DNA from: JAAYDY01 sp964500225
GTDB lineage: Bacteria; Planctomycetota; Phycisphaerae; FEN-1346; JAACEH01
Assembly (NCBI GenBank): GCA_964500225.1
Contig: CAZCOA010000020.1
Span: 1 to 47,587 of the forward strand
Length of the DNA: 47,587 nt
Reading direction: 5' to 3'
The position numbers were made by a program, and so were the translations under genes. Below, one piece after another: positions 32,602 to 45,546 of the stretch. Within the stretch, counting starts at the first letter, position 1. Every line of letters starts with the position of its first letter. The notes under the pieces are model-generated. The model saw only the letters and a program-made list of their open reading frames with translations, was not told the DNA's origin and ran no database searches.

Positions 32602-33075
32602 TTACCATGCGAAGTGGGCAAACGCCTTGTTGGCTTCAGCCATCTTATTCACGTTTTCACGTGTCGTGACGGCTGCGCCCTCCTTGCGGTAGGCCGCCAA
32701 GAGCTCGTCGGCCAGCCTCACGGACATGGGGCGTCCTGTCTTGGCCCGCGATGCCATCAGAATCCAGCGAATGGCAAGGCTCTGTCGCCGCTTCTGGTTA
32801 ACCTGCATCGGCACTTGGTACGTGGCGCCGCCGACCCGCTTGGAGCGGACCTCGATGTACGGCTTGACGTTCTCGACCGCCGTCTGGAAGACCTCGATCG
32901 GGGAGACGTCTTTGACCTTCTTGGCGATGATGTCCATCGCCTCATAGAAGATGCGCTCGGCAACGCTTTTCTTGCCGCACCACATCATGCAGTTGATGAA
33001 TTTCGACGCCAACAGGCTCCCGTATTTCGCATCCGGAGCTAGTTGCACGGCTGACGCTGTGAATCGCTTTGCCAT
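32602..33075 (-). CDS. rpsG: 30S ribosomal protein S7 (uS7)
   Basis: A 157-residue uS7, the assembly initiator of the 30S head. LLASKFINCMMWCGKKSVAE, VRSKRVGGATYQVPMQV and RLADELLAAYRKEGAAV are diagnostic. It follows rpsL and is followed closely by a strong terminator. Confidence 0.97.
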   Translation of the reverse strand: MAKRFTASAVQLAPDAKYGSLLASKFINCMMWCGKKSVAERIFYEAMDIIAKKVKDVSPIEVFQTAVENVKPYIEVRSKRVGGATYQVPMQVNQKRRQSLAIRWILMASRAKTGRPMSVRLADELLAAYRKEGAAVTTRENVNKMAEANKAFAHFAW

Positions 33076-33135
33076 CAGGTTTCCTCTCGGGCCCCCCGAC
33101 CGCCCGACACGCGTCGGCGGCCGCCTGAAGCCGAA

Positions 33136-33507
33136 TTACTTGCCTTTCTTGGTTCCGTACTTGGATCGGGACTGCTTACGGTTCTCGACGCCCAGGGAGT
33201 CCAGGGTGCCACGGATGATGTGATAGCGGACGCCGGGCAGGTCGCGCACGCGACCGCCGCGAACCATCACGATCGAGTGTTCCTGGAGGTTGTGGTCGAT
33301 GCCGGGAATGTACACGGTCACTTCCTTGCCGTTCGACAGCCGAACACGGGCCACCTTACGCAAGGCCGAGTTCGGTTTCTTCGGCGTCATGGTCTTTACG
33401 AGCGTACAGACGCCTCGCTTTTGCGGGCATCGGTTCAGCGCCTGGCTCTTGGTCTTCTTGACCACCTTGCTGCGTCCTTTGCGGACCAACTGGTTAATCG
33501 TCGGCAT
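33136..33507 (-). CDS. rpsL: 30S ribosomal protein S12 (uS12) with Arg at the streptomycin position
   Basis: A 123-residue uS12 at the decoding centre. MPTINQLVRKGR, the TPKKPNSALRK loop (Lys43 = E. coli Lys42, unchanged) and the GGRVRDLPGVRYH loop are clear. The residue at the E. coli Lys87 position is Arg88 here (codon CGC), while the neighbouring sequence is canonical. The same substitution (K88R in mycobacterial numbering) is a known streptomycin-resistance change, so intrinsic resistance is predicted. It follows rpoC after 76 nt. Confidence 0.97.
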   Translation of the reverse strand: MPTINQLVRKGRSKVVKKTKSQALNRCPQKRGVCTLVKTMTPKKPNSALRKVARVRLSNGKEVTVYIPGIDHNLQEHSIVMVRGGRVRDLPGVRYHIIRGTLDSLGVENRKQSRSKYGTKKGK

Positions 33508-33560
33508 AGTCGTTTGCCTCTCCTGCTAACTTTCCTGGTCCGCTCCGGACCGGTCCCGGT

Positions 33561-33569
33561 AGTATACCA
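33561..33569 (-). promoter_or_regulatory. Candidate extended -10 promoter for rpsL-rpsG
   Basis: On the - strand TGGTATACT (33561-33569) matches the extended -10 consensus. A TTGACA (33574-33579) lies only 7 nt upstream, too near to be its -35, so the pair may be coincidental. A 6-bp hairpin (GGTCCG/CGGACC, 33537-33551) lies downstream in the leader. Confidence 0.35.
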
Positions 33570-33583
33570 TACCTGTCAAGCCC

Positions 33584-36500
33584 CTAGTCGCCGGACGCTG
33601 CTTCGGGCTGTTCCGTCGGCCGTCCGAGGGCCGTCTCGCCCTGCGACGCGGGCACGTCCACATGTATCTTCACGCGAGCGTCCAAATAGGGCTTGAACCC
33701 GGTCCCCGCCGGGATCAGGTGGCCCATAATCACGTTTTCCTTCAGACCGAACAGGTAGTCCGTGCGGCCGGCAATGGCCGCCTCAGTCAGCACCTTGGTC
33801 GTCTCCTGGAAACTCGCGGCCGCAAGCCAAGACTCGCTCTGGAGACTCGCCTTGGTGATGCCCAGCAACACCGTGTCGCCGGTCGCAGGCCGCGGACGCT
33901 TCGTCTTCGGCGGTGTCCCGCCCGACTGCTCGGCGATGGCCGCCGCCTCGGCCACCTCGCTGCGGCGAACCAGCTGCCCCACTGAAAACTCCGTGTCGCC
34001 CGGGTCCACAATCTTCGTCATCTTGCTCAGCTCTTCGTTCTCCCGGCGGAACCGGAACTTGTCCACCAGTTCGTCCGGCAGGAACGACGTGTCGCCCGGA
34101 TGACGCACGCGGACCTTCCGCAACATCTGCGACAGAATCACCTCGATGTGTTTGTCGTCGATCGTCACGTTCTGGCTACGGTACACGTTCTGCACTTCAC
34201 GCAGCAGGTAGTTCTGCAGCGCCTCTTCGCCGTTGATGCGGAGAATGTCGTGCGGCACCAGCGGCCCGTCCGTGAGCTGCTCGCCTGCCCGGACGTAGTC
34301 GCCCGTGTGAACGCGCAGATGGCGGTCGTGCGGCACGTAGTGCTCCTTCTCGATGCCGCTGGCCTCGTTGCGAACCACAATGGTCATCTTGCCGCGCTTC
34401 TTCTCCTGCGACAGTTCCACCACGCCGTCGATATCGCTCATCACGGCCGGGTCTTTCGGCTTGCGGGCCTCGAACAACTCGGTCACGCGCGGCAAACCGC
34501 CGGTAATATCCTGTGTACCGCCCACCTCTCGCGGACGACGGGCAAGCAGGGTGCCCCGGCTCACCTGGTCACCCTCCTTGACCTCCACATACGTCCGTGC
34601 AGGAATGTAGTGGAACTCCAGGATCTTCCCTTCGTCGTCCTCGATGATGACGCGCGGATGCAGGTCGCCCTTGTGTTCGATGACCAGCCGACGGAGGAAA
34701 CCGCCGCGGTCCTCCTCGATGCGAACCGTCTCCCCCTCGACCAGGTCGGCATACCGCACCCGGCCGGCAGCCTCGGCAAGGATCGGCACCATGTGCGGGT
34801 CCCACCGACACAGCCGCTGCCCGGCCTTGATCTTCTCGCCTTCCTTGACCTCGATCGTCGCGCCCATGGGCACCGTCTGACGCTCCAGCTCGCGCCCCTT
34901 GGCGTCCATGATCAGGATCTCGCCGTTGCGCTTCAGGGCCACGCTGTGCTTACCCTGCGCGCCAGACACTTCCACCGCCACCAGGTTACTGAACTTCACT
35001 TCACCGTTCTGACCGGCGCGGAGCTCGCTTTCGAGTACTGCACGGTGAGCCGTGCCGCCGATGTGGAACGTACGCATCGTGAGCTGCGTACCCGGCTCGC
35101 CGATCGACTGCGCGGCGATCACGCCCACCGCCAGCCCCTCTTCAGCCAGTTGCCCGTTCGACAGGTCGAGCCCATAGCACTTCGCACAGATACCCAACGG
35201 AGCCTCGCACGTCAGCGGCGATCGGACCCGGATGCGCTCGATGCCCAGTTCCTCGATCCGTCGCGCAGCGTCGGCCGTAATGACCTCCCCCTCGCGAACC
35301 AGGTACTCGTCCGTCATCGGGTCGGCGATGTTCTGCGCCGATGTGCGACCCGTGATGGCTTCCGCCAGCGACCGGTCCACTTCCGTGCCGCGATAGTAAA
35401 CCGACTTCTCGATCGAGTTCAGCGTCCCGCAATCGTGCATGCTCACGATCACGTTCTGCGCTACGTCGGCCACCTTGCGCGTCAGGTATCCCGAGTCGGC
35501 CGTCTTCAGGGCCGTATCGGCGAGCCCCTTGCGGGCGCCGTGCGTGGATGAGAAGTACTCCAGCACGCTCAGCCCTTCGCGGAAGTTCGCCTTGATCGGC
35601 GTCTCGATAATCTGTCCCGACGGCTTCGCCATCAGACCGCGCATGCCCGCCAACTGACGCACCTGGTCCACCTTGCCGCGGGCGCCCGAGTCGGTCATCA
35701 GGTAGATCGGGTTCAGGTACGGTTTGCCGTCCCGGGTGTCGTTTTCCAGCTCCTTCATCATCTCGGCCGTCACCTGCTCGCGGGCGTGCGTCCAGGCGTC
35801 GATCACCTGGTTGTAACGCTCGCCGTCGGTAATGGCGCCTTCGCGGTAGCTCTTGGTGATCTTCTCGACTTCCTTCTCCGTGCGCGCCAGAATCTGCCGC
35901 TTCTTCTCCGTCGGCACCTTCAGGTCGCTCGTCGCGAACGACAGTCCAGAGAGCGTGGCGTACTTGAAGCCGAGTTCCTTGATCCTGTCCAGCAATGTGA
36001 TCGTCGCCCCGCGGCCAAGACGCCGGTGACAATCGCTGATGACCTGCGCCGTCCCCTTCTGCGCCAGCGAGAAGTTGTAGAACGGCATCTCCTTCGGCAG
36101 AATATCGTTGAAAATCACGCGACCGGCCGTCGTCTCCACAATCCCGTTCTTCGGCTTCGAAAATTGTCCACGACCGGTGCAGACGACCCTGTCGGTCCCC
36201 AGGCGAACCTTGATCCTGGCCTGCGTCGTGATCTTGCCGTGAGCCAGAGCCGTCAGGGCCTCCATCGGAGAGCTGAAGATCTTGCCTTCGCCCTTCTCCT
36301 GCGGACGGTCCACCGTCAGGTAGAAAATGCCCAGCACGATGTCCTGGCTCGGCGACATGATCGGCGCACCGTCGGCCGGGCTGAAGATGTTGTTCGTCGA
36401 CATCATCAGCACGCTCGCCTCGACCTGCCCCTCGATCGACAGCGGCAGATGCACGGCCATCTGGTCTCCGTCAAAGTCGGCGTTGAAGCCTTTGCAGACC

Positions 36501-37843
36501 AGCGGGTGAATCTTGATGGCGTTGCCTTCGATCAGCACAGGCTCGAACGCCTGGATGCCCATGCGGTGCAGCGTCGGGGCTCGGTTCAGCAGCACCGCGT
36601 GCTGGTGAATTACATACTCCAGGATATCCCACACCTCTTCGTCGCGGCGTTCCAGCATCCGCTTGGCGCTCTTGATCGTGTCGGCCAGACCGCGGTTCTT
36701 CAATTCGCGGATGATGAACGGCTGGTACAACTCCAGCGCGATCTTCTTCGGCAGGCCGCACTGATGCAGCTTCAGCTCAGGACCGATAACGATTACGCTG
36801 CGGGCCGAGTAGTCCACGCGCTTGCCAAGCAGGTTCTCGCGGAACCGCCCCTGCTTGCCCTTGATCATGTCCGTCAGCGACTTCAGCGGCCGGTTCGACG
36901 ACCCCAGCACCGGACGCCGGCAGCGGCCGTTATCGAACAACGCATCGACCGACTGCTGGAGCATCCGCTTCTCGTTGCGGATGATGACTTCCGGCGCGTT
37001 CAGGTCGATCAGCTTCTTCAGGCGGTTGTTACGGTTCATGATCCGCCGGTACAGATCGTTCAGATCGCTCGTAGCAAAGTTGCCGCTGTCGAGCAACACC
37101 AGCGGACGTAGATCCGGAGGAATCACCGGAATCACCTCGAGAATCATGTTCTCGGGCTGATTTCCGCTATCGCGCAGAGCCTCGACAATCTTCAGCCGCT
37201 TGGCCAGGTCGCGAGCTTTCTGGCGGCTGCGAGTCTCCTGAATATCCTCGCGAAGCTTCGCGCTCAGTTCGGCCAGATTCAGCCGCTGAAGCAGCTTCTT
37301 GATCGCCTCGGCCCCCATGTCGGCCTCGAACTCGTCGCCGTACTTCTCGCGGGCCTGACGCAGTTCGTCCTCGGTCAGCAGTTGCTTTTCCTTCAGCGGC
37401 GTGTTGCCGGGATTCACCACCACGTAGTCCTGGAAGTAAATAATCTTCTCCAGGTCCGTCGTCTTCATGGCCAGAAGCGTGCCCAGGCGGCTCGGCATCG
37501 CCTTGAAGAACCAGATATGCACCACCGGGGCGGCCAAGTTGATGTGGCCCATGCGCTTGCGGCGCACACGCGAGTGCGTCACCTTCACGCCGCAACGGTC
37601 GCAGATCATCCCCTTGTGTTTCGTGCCCTTGTACTTGCCGCAGAAACACTCCCAGTCCCGTTCCGGACCGAAAATACGCTCGCAGAACAGACCGTCTTTC
37701 TCCGCGCGATAGGTCCGGTAGTTGATCGTCTCCGGCTTCTTCACCTCCCCGAACGACCAACTGCGGATGTCGTTCGGGCTCGCCAGCGAAACGCGAACCG
37801 AACCGTAGTCGTTAATGCGATCCAGAATGTTTTCCATTGGCAT
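33584..37843 (-). CDS. rpoC: DNA-directed RNA polymerase subunit beta'
   Basis: A 1419-residue beta' subunit. The N-terminal zinc ribbon (ECFCGKYK with ICDRCGV), the catalytic NADFDGDQMA with Asp456, Asp458 and Asp460 holding Mg2+, the bridge and trigger helices (around SGARGKVDQVRQLAGMRGLM) and the second zinc site (SPLTCEAPLGICAKCYGLDL) are all present. Length is near that of E. coli (1407), so there is no large inserted domain. GAGGAG lies 10-15 nt before the ATG at 37843. Confidence 0.98.
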   Translation of the reverse strand: MPMENILDRINDYGSVRVSLASPNDIRSWSFGEVKKPETINYRTYRAEKDGLFCERIFGPERDWECFCGKYKGTKHKGMICDRCGVKVTHSRVRRKRMGHINLAAPVVHIWFFKAMPSRLGTLLAMKTTDLEKIIYFQDYVVVNPGNTPLKEKQLLTEDELRQAREKYGDEFEADMGAEAIKKLLQRLNLAELSAKLREDIQETRSRQKARDLAKRLKIVEALRDSGNQPENMILEVIPVIPPDLRPLVLLDSGNFATSDLNDLYRRIMNRNNRLKKLIDLNAPEVIIRNEKRMLQQSVDALFDNGRCRRPVLGSSNRPLKSLTDMIKGKQGRFRENLLGKRVDYSARSVIVIGPELKLHQCGLPKKIALELYQPFIIRELKNRGLADTIKSAKRMLERRDEEVWDILEYVIHQHAVLLNRAPTLHRMGIQAFEPVLIEGNAIKIHPLVCKGFNADFDGDQMAVHLPLSIEGQVEASVLMMSTNNIFSPADGAPIMSPSQDIVLGIFYLTVDRPQEKGEGKIFSSPMEALTALAHGKITTQARIKVRLGTDRVVCTGRGQFSKPKNGIVETTAGRVIFNDILPKEMPFYNFSLAQKGTAQVISDCHRRLGRGATITLLDRIKELGFKYATLSGLSFATSDLKVPTEKKRQILARTEKEVEKITKSYREGAITDGERYNQVIDAWTHAREQVTAEMMKELENDTRDGKPYLNPIYLMTDSGARGKVDQVRQLAGMRGLMAKPSGQIIETPIKANFREGLSVLEYFSSTHGARKGLADTALKTADSGYLTRKVADVAQNVIVSMHDCGTLNSIEKSVYYRGTEVDRSLAEAITGRTSAQNIADPMTDEYLVREGEVITADAARRIEELGIERIRVRSPLTCEAPLGICAKCYGLDLSNGQLAEEGLAVGVIAAQSIGEPGTQLTMRTFHIGGTAHRAVLESELRAGQNGEVKFSNLVAVEVSGAQGKHSVALKRNGEILIMDAKGRELERQTVPMGATIEVKEGEKIKAGQRLCRWDPHMVPILAEAAGRVRYADLVEGETVRIEEDRGGFLRRLVIEHKGDLHPRVIIEDDEGKILEFHYIPARTYVEVKEGDQVSRGTLLARRPREVGGTQDITGGLPRVTELFEARKPKDPAVMSDIDGVVELSQEKKRGKMTIVVRNEASGIEKEHYVPHDRHLRVHTGDYVRAGEQLTDGPLVPHDILRINGEEALQNYLLREVQNVYRSQNVTIDDKHIEVILSQMLRKVRVRHPGDTSFLPDELVDKFRFRRENEELSKMTKIVDPGDTEFSVGQLVRRSEVAEAAAIAEQSGGTPPKTKRPRPATGDTVLLGITKASLQSESWLAAASFQETTKVLTEAAIAGRTDYLFGLKENVIMGHLIPAGTGFKPYLDARVKIHVDVPASQGETALGRPTEQPEAASGD

Positions 37844-37900
37844 TTCCGTCCGCTCCTCTGGAAACGAAGGTCGCCGCCCCGAGGGCCGCGATACTCGGCC

Positions 37901-41575
<3,675 letters not shown>

Positions 41576-41664
41576 CGATCACCCTCACAACTGTGGCCTC
41601 GGTCGGCCGACCTCGATACCTGCCCGCCAGGTCGGCTGCTCACACGACGGACACCATGAGCCGC

Positions 41665-41711
41665 GGCCAGCGGACACCCCGACCCTTGCCGGAGCGAGGT
41701 CCCCGCTGGCC
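41665..41711 (-). promoter_or_regulatory. Structured element between rplL and rpoB
   Basis: A 9-bp perfect inverted repeat (GGCCAGCGG at 41665-41673, CCGCTGGCC at 41703-41711) closes a 29-nt interior. A 12-nt palindrome GGTCGGCCGACC lies at 41601-41612. There is no T-run, so it is not a simple terminator. In E. coli the same interval holds a partial terminator and an RNase III site; a similar role here is a guess from position. Confidence 0.4.
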
Positions 41712-41811
41712 TACGGATTCACTTGTTCCGGAGCATATCGCTCCCTCACACGTCGGTACAGCTCGGCACTGCTGCCGCAGCCCCAAGACTGCGACACACA
41801 CGAGGCCGGGC

Positions 41812-42222
41812 CTACTTGATCTCGATCGCCGCGCCGGCCTCTTCCAGCTTGGCCTTGATCTGCTCGGCCTCTTCCTTGCTCACGCCTTCCTTGATCGGCT
41901 TCGGCGCGTTGTCAACCAGGTCCTTGGCTTCCTTCAGACCCAGGTTCGTCAGCTCGCGTACCACCTTGATCACCGGAATCTTCCGATCACCGGCGGTGGT
42001 CAGAATCACATCGAACGTCGTCTTCTCGGCCGCCGCCGCGGCGCCGCCGCCCGCGCCGCCCGGAGCAGCCGCCATCACCACGCCCCCGGCCGCCGCCTCG
42101 ATACCGTACTGGTCCTTCAGATAGTCTTTCAGATCCCGCGCCTGAAGCACTGTCAGGGCAACCAGCTTGTCGCCCAGTTCCTTGATCTCAGGAGCCACAA
42201 CCTTTGCTTCCTGTTCCGACAT
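41812..42222 (-). CDS. rplL: 50S ribosomal protein L7/L12 (bL12)
   Basis: A 136-residue bL12 of the ribosomal stalk that recruits GTPase factors. The N-terminal dimerisation helices, an Ala/Gly-rich hinge and the C-terminal KTTFDVILT...VIKVVRELTNLGLKEAKDLV fold are evident. AAGGAG at 42231-42236 sets the start at MSEQEAK (42222) in preference to an upstream ATG at 42252. Confidence 0.97.
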   Translation of the reverse strand: MSEQEAKVVAPEIKELGDKLVALTVLQARDLKDYLKDQYGIEAAAGGVVMAAAPGGAGGGAAAAAEKTTFDVILTTAGDRKIPVIKVVRELTNLGLKEAKDLVDNAPKPIKEGVSKEEAEQIKAKLEEAGAAIEIK

Positions 42223-42342
42223 GGTTCTTTCTCCTTCGTTGGACATCCGCATGGACCCGCAGATCCCGATGCATCTTGACTCTTGTCAACATTAACAACC
42301 GATTGTCAATCACCCGCGGGCCACAAGGCCCGCCTTCGATTC

Positions 42343-42873
42343 TCAGGCCGCTTCCTTCGTTTCTCCGCGTTCGGCGATCTTCTCGATCTGGCTTGCCAGC
42401 TGCGAGGCCTGCGACGTCAGCGCGCCGACCACCTGGCTGACCTGCGACAACAGCCCGCCGACCACCATCCCGATCAATTCCTCCTTGCCAGGGAGCTTGC
42501 TCAGGCTGATCACGTCGTCCGCGCTAAGCAATTGCCCTCCGCTCGCGCCGCCGTGAATCTGTACGCTCGGGAACTCCTTGATCAGATCCACCAGCGCCTT
42601 GGCCGTATCGACCAGCGTTTCGCCGCCGTAGATCAGCGTCGTCGGTCCCGTCAGCAGCGGCCGGGCATAGCCCAGCCCCATCTGCTCGAACGCGCGACTG
42701 CACAAGGAGTTCTTTACCACCAGAGCCCGAACGCTCTTGGCACGAAGGGCGGCCCGAAACCGAACGGTCTCCTGCGCCGACATCCCGACGGTCGTCGCCG
42801 CCAGAAGCTCGTTGACGCCGTCGAGCCGCCGGCAGACATCACTGACCACCAGTGCCTTGACCGCTTTGCTCAT
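42343..42873 (-). CDS. rplJ: 50S ribosomal protein L10 (uL10)
   Basis: A 176-residue uL10, base of the L12 stalk. The rRNA-binding N-terminal domain has RALVVKNSLCSRAF (KN motif) and LTGPTTLIYGG; the C-terminal helix ends in SQIEKIAERGE and carries the L12 binding sites. In E. coli the L10-L12 complex represses this operon through the leader. Confidence 0.95.
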   Translation of the reverse strand: MSKAVKALVVSDVCRRLDGVNELLAATTVGMSAQETVRFRAALRAKSVRALVVKNSLCSRAFEQMGLGYARPLLTGPTTLIYGGETLVDTAKALVDLIKEFPSVQIHGGASGGQLLSADDVISLSKLPGKEELIGMVVGGLLSQVSQVVGALTSQASQLASQIEKIAERGETKEAA

Positions 42874-43016
42874 AACCTTCCCCTTCGATTCCTTGACCGA
42901 TGCAACATCTGTCTATACCGATCCGCACGTCCTTCAGGAGAGAAGCGCGCCCGCCGCACGGTCCATAGCCATTCGGCAAGGCCTCCGCCCGGAGCAATGC
43001 GGGATGCTCGCCAGCC
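42874..43016 (-). promoter_or_regulatory. rplJ leader region, possible L10-binding mRNA leader
   Basis: A 143-nt gap separates rplA and rplJ, the place where L10 leaders lie in many bacteria. Self-complementary stretches are visible (GACCG near the middle of the gap can pair with a CGGTC about 50 nt further along the transcript), but I cannot draw a confident kink-turn or terminator by eye. Confidence 0.3.
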
Positions 43017-43694
43017 TCACACCGACAACCGGATGCCCGGCATCATCGTCGCCGTCAAGGTCGCCGTCCGGATGAAAATCCCTTTGGTCGACGCCGGACG
43101 CGACCGCCGAATGTGCTCGATAAACGCCTCGATGTTCTGCTTCAGCGCCGACGCGTCAAACGACAGCTTGCCGACGATCGCGTGAATGTTCCCCGTGTCG
43201 TCGTTGCGGTACTCAACCTTGCCCGCGGCAAACTCCTTCACCGCCGTCACCACGTCGGCCACCACCGTCCCCGCCTTCGGGCTCGGCATTTTCCCCTGCG
43301 GACCGAGCACGCGACCCAGCTTGCCGACCTTCGGCATCATCGCCGGATGCGCAATCGCCACATCAAAATCCAGCCAGCCGCCCTGAACCTTAGCCACCAA
43401 GTCGTCGCCGCCGGCCTCAATGGCTCCCGCCGCCTTGGCCTTCTCTGCCGCCTCCCCGTCAACGAAACAGATCACCCGACGCGACGCCCCGATGCCCGCC
43501 GGAAGGCTGACCGCGCCGCGAACAATTTGGTCGCTCTGACGCGGATCGATCCCCAGATTCATGTGAAGCTCGACGCTCTGGTCGAACTTCGCGCGAGGCA
43601 TGCTCTGAAGCAGGGCCACCGCCTCGTCCACGCTGTATGTCCTGCTCTCAACCTTGGCGGCGCCTTCGCGATAACGCTTGCTACGGTGTGACAT
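43017..43694 (-). CDS. rplA: 50S ribosomal protein L1 (uL1)
   Basis: A 225-residue uL1 of the mobile L1 stalk, often an autorepressor of rplKA. GRVLGPQGKMPSPKAGTV, EYRNDDTGNIHAIVGKLSF and the C-terminal GIFIRTATLTATMMPGIRL are typical. AAGGAG at 43701-43706 sets the start at MSHRSKRYREG. Confidence 0.97.
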   Translation of the reverse strand: MSHRSKRYREGAAKVESRTYSVDEAVALLQSMPRAKFDQSVELHMNLGIDPRQSDQIVRGAVSLPAGIGASRRVICFVDGEAAEKAKAAGAIEAGGDDLVAKVQGGWLDFDVAIAHPAMMPKVGKLGRVLGPQGKMPSPKAGTVVADVVTAVKEFAAGKVEYRNDDTGNIHAIVGKLSFDASALKQNIEAFIEHIRRSRPASTKGIFIRTATLTATMMPGIRLSV

Positions 43695-43773
43695 AGATAA
43701 CTCCTTGTGGTTCAGGCGACGCCCCGCATGGGCGTCTCCCACTGAGCGAGTCCTGTTGCGAACGGAACCTCGA

Positions 43774-44199
43774 CTAGTCCTGGATCGCGATCCCCATGCT
43801 GCGGGCCGTCCCGGCGACAATCCGCATCGCCGCCTCCACGCTTGCCGCATTCAGGTCCGCCATCTTCGCTTCTGCGATCTTGCGAACCTGCTCCCTTGTG
43901 ACCGTGCCGACTGTCTCGGTGCGCGGATTGCCCGCCCCCTGCGCAATGCCCGCCGCCTGCTTCAGAAGCACCGATGCCGGAGGGCTTTTGACGATGAAGT
44001 CGAACGACTTGTCCTGGTAGACAGTAATCTCCACCGGAACGATCGTGCCGTTGAGCTCACGAGTCCGGTCGTTGAACTGCTGAATGAACTGGCCGATGTT
44101 CACCCCATGCTGGCCCAGCGCCGGACCTACCGGCGGCGCGGGCGTCGCACGGCCGCCCGGACACTGCAACTTGATCTTCGTGACGATTTCTTTCGCCAT
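43774..44199 (-). CDS. rplK: 50S ribosomal protein L11 (uL11)
   Basis: A 141-residue uL11 of the GTPase-associated centre. APPVGPALGQHGVNIGQFI and the C-terminal RIVAGTARSMGIAI identify it. Length and position nusG-rplK-rplA are standard. Confidence 0.98.
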   Translation of the reverse strand: MAKEIVTKIKLQCPGGRATPAPPVGPALGQHGVNIGQFIQQFNDRTRELNGTIVPVEITVYQDKSFDFIVKSPPASVLLKQAAGIAQGAGNPRTETVGTVTREQVRKIAEAKMADLNAASVEAAMRIVAGTARSMGIAIQD

Positions 44200-44277
44200 A
44201 CCCGTATTTCCCCTTTTCCCTCTCGCGGTGCCGGCGGGACGCCACGACCCGTAGCCGCCCCTCCCGCAACAGTGGAA

Positions 44278-44841
44278 CTAAATCATCTCCACCATCCAGT
44301 ATTCGAGCTCGACCGGAGTCGGGCGACCGAAAATCGTCACGATCACCTTCACCCGGCCCTTCGCCGAGTCCACTTCGTCGATCACTCCGTCGAAGTTCTC
44401 GAACGGCCCTTCCTTGATCTTCACCGAGTCGCCCTTCTTGAAGTCGATCTTCAGGCTCGGCTCGGCACTCTCCGACTTGTCCACCTGCCCGAGCATCTTC
44501 TCCACTTCGTGCGGCTCCATGGCCGACGGCTTCGAGTACTTGCCCCCCTCGGTCCCGATGAAGTCCCCTACCCCGTTCGTCTCGCGAATCAGAAACCACG
44601 CACGCTCCGGAATCGTGCCGTCTTCCTTTACGTTCATCTCAACGAACACATATCCCGGATATAGCTTTCGTTCCATCACGCGGCGCTTGCCGCCCTTCAT
44701 GATCGAAACGTTTTCCGTCGGCACCAGAACGCGCGTAATCTCGTCCTCCAACCCCTGGATCTTGACCTTCTCCTCGATCGTTCGAGAGACGGTCATTTCT
44801 CTGTTGCTCTGGACTCGAAGGACCAGCCACCGCTTGGGCAT
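44278..44841 (-). CDS. nusG: Transcription termination/antitermination factor NusG
   Basis: A 187-residue NusG. The NGN domain has RKLYPGYVFVEM, and the KOW domain has FKKGDSVKIKEGPFENFDG. It binds the RNA polymerase clamp and links to Rho or ribosomal S10. It lies between secE and rplK as usual. Confidence 0.97.
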   Translation of the reverse strand: MPKRWLVLRVQSNREMTVSRTIEEKVKIQGLEDEITRVLVPTENVSIMKGGKRRVMERKLYPGYVFVEMNVKEDGTIPERAWFLIRETNGVGDFIGTEGGKYSKPSAMEPHEVEKMLGQVDKSESAEPSLKIDFKKGDSVKIKEGPFENFDGVIDEVDSAKGRVKVIVTIFGRPTPVELEYWMVEMI

Positions 44842-44914
44842 CTGAGGGACCCCACCTTGTCAATTCACAGGGCGGCCCCCGCCACCACACGGAGTCGCCG
44901 CCTCGCTCGATTAC

Positions 44915-45517
44915 TCACGCCGCCGACGGGAAAATGCCAATCCACCGCAGCCCGGCCGTCACCAGGCTGTCCACGCCGAAAATGTATATCGCCATGATCA
45001 GCACCGTCACGATCACCACGATCGTCGCTCCGACCAACTCCGCGCGACTCGACCACGACACCTTCTTCATCTCGCTCTCGGTCGCGATCAGAAAATCCGC
45101 AAACCGCTCGTGGTTCACCAAGCAGAAGATCCCGACCGCCGCTGCCGCAAAGAGCAAAATCGGAACCCCCAACTGCACGTGCACCGCGTACGATAACGCC
45201 TTGATCGGCCGTGCCGTCACCTTCGGCGAGGCCCCCGGCGTCTCAGACGCATCGACAATCGCCTTGCGCACCTCATCCGTCAGAACGGTTCCAGCGCCAT
45301 ACACCGTCACTCCATTGCGCTCGTACGGCTTGACCAGTTCGTAATCCTCACTCAGCCGATCGACCGCCTTCGTGACTTCCTTTGCTGTCGGCACACATGT
45401 CAGTAGACGCTGGTGAACGTAGTAGCAGATCGACGCTGCAATCACCGCCAGCGCGATCGCCGTCACGCTGCGGGTGACCTGACCTTGATTCCGTTTGTAA
45501 ATCGAAATGCCAGCCAA
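44915..45517 (-). CDS. secE: Protein translocase subunit SecE, long three-helix form
   Basis: A 200-residue SecE, compared with about 60-127 in most bacteria. The conserved core is ESEMKKVSWSSRAE (147-160) followed by the essential helix (about 161-180). Two further helices (about 17-34 and 114-134) flank a soluble domain of about 75 residues (35-110) that I do not recognise. SecE clamps the SecY halves. Long SecE proteins of this type are known in Planctomycetota. Confidence 0.92.
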   Translation of the reverse strand: MAGISIYKRNQGQVTRSVTAIALAVIAASICYYVHQRLLTCVPTAKEVTKAVDRLSEDYELVKPYERNGVTVYGAGTVLTDEVRKAIVDASETPGASPKVTARPIKALSYAVHVQLGVPILLFAAAAVGIFCLVNHERFADFLIATESEMKKVSWSSRAELVGATIVVIVTVLIMAIYIFGVDSLVTAGLRWIGIFPSAA

Positions 45518-45546
45518 GGCGTCACCTCACTGCTCTATCACATTCT

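Noticed and set aside
32469..32621. 51-residue N-terminal extension of EF-G
   Set aside because: It would be translated through the strong terminator hairpin and has no family match; MDITRLTSVRN is the normal EF-G beginning with its own AGGAA site.
33561..33579. TTGACA and TATACT near rpsL as a standard sigma-70 promoter
   Set aside because: The two boxes are only 7 nt apart. Only the extended -10 reading was kept, at low confidence.
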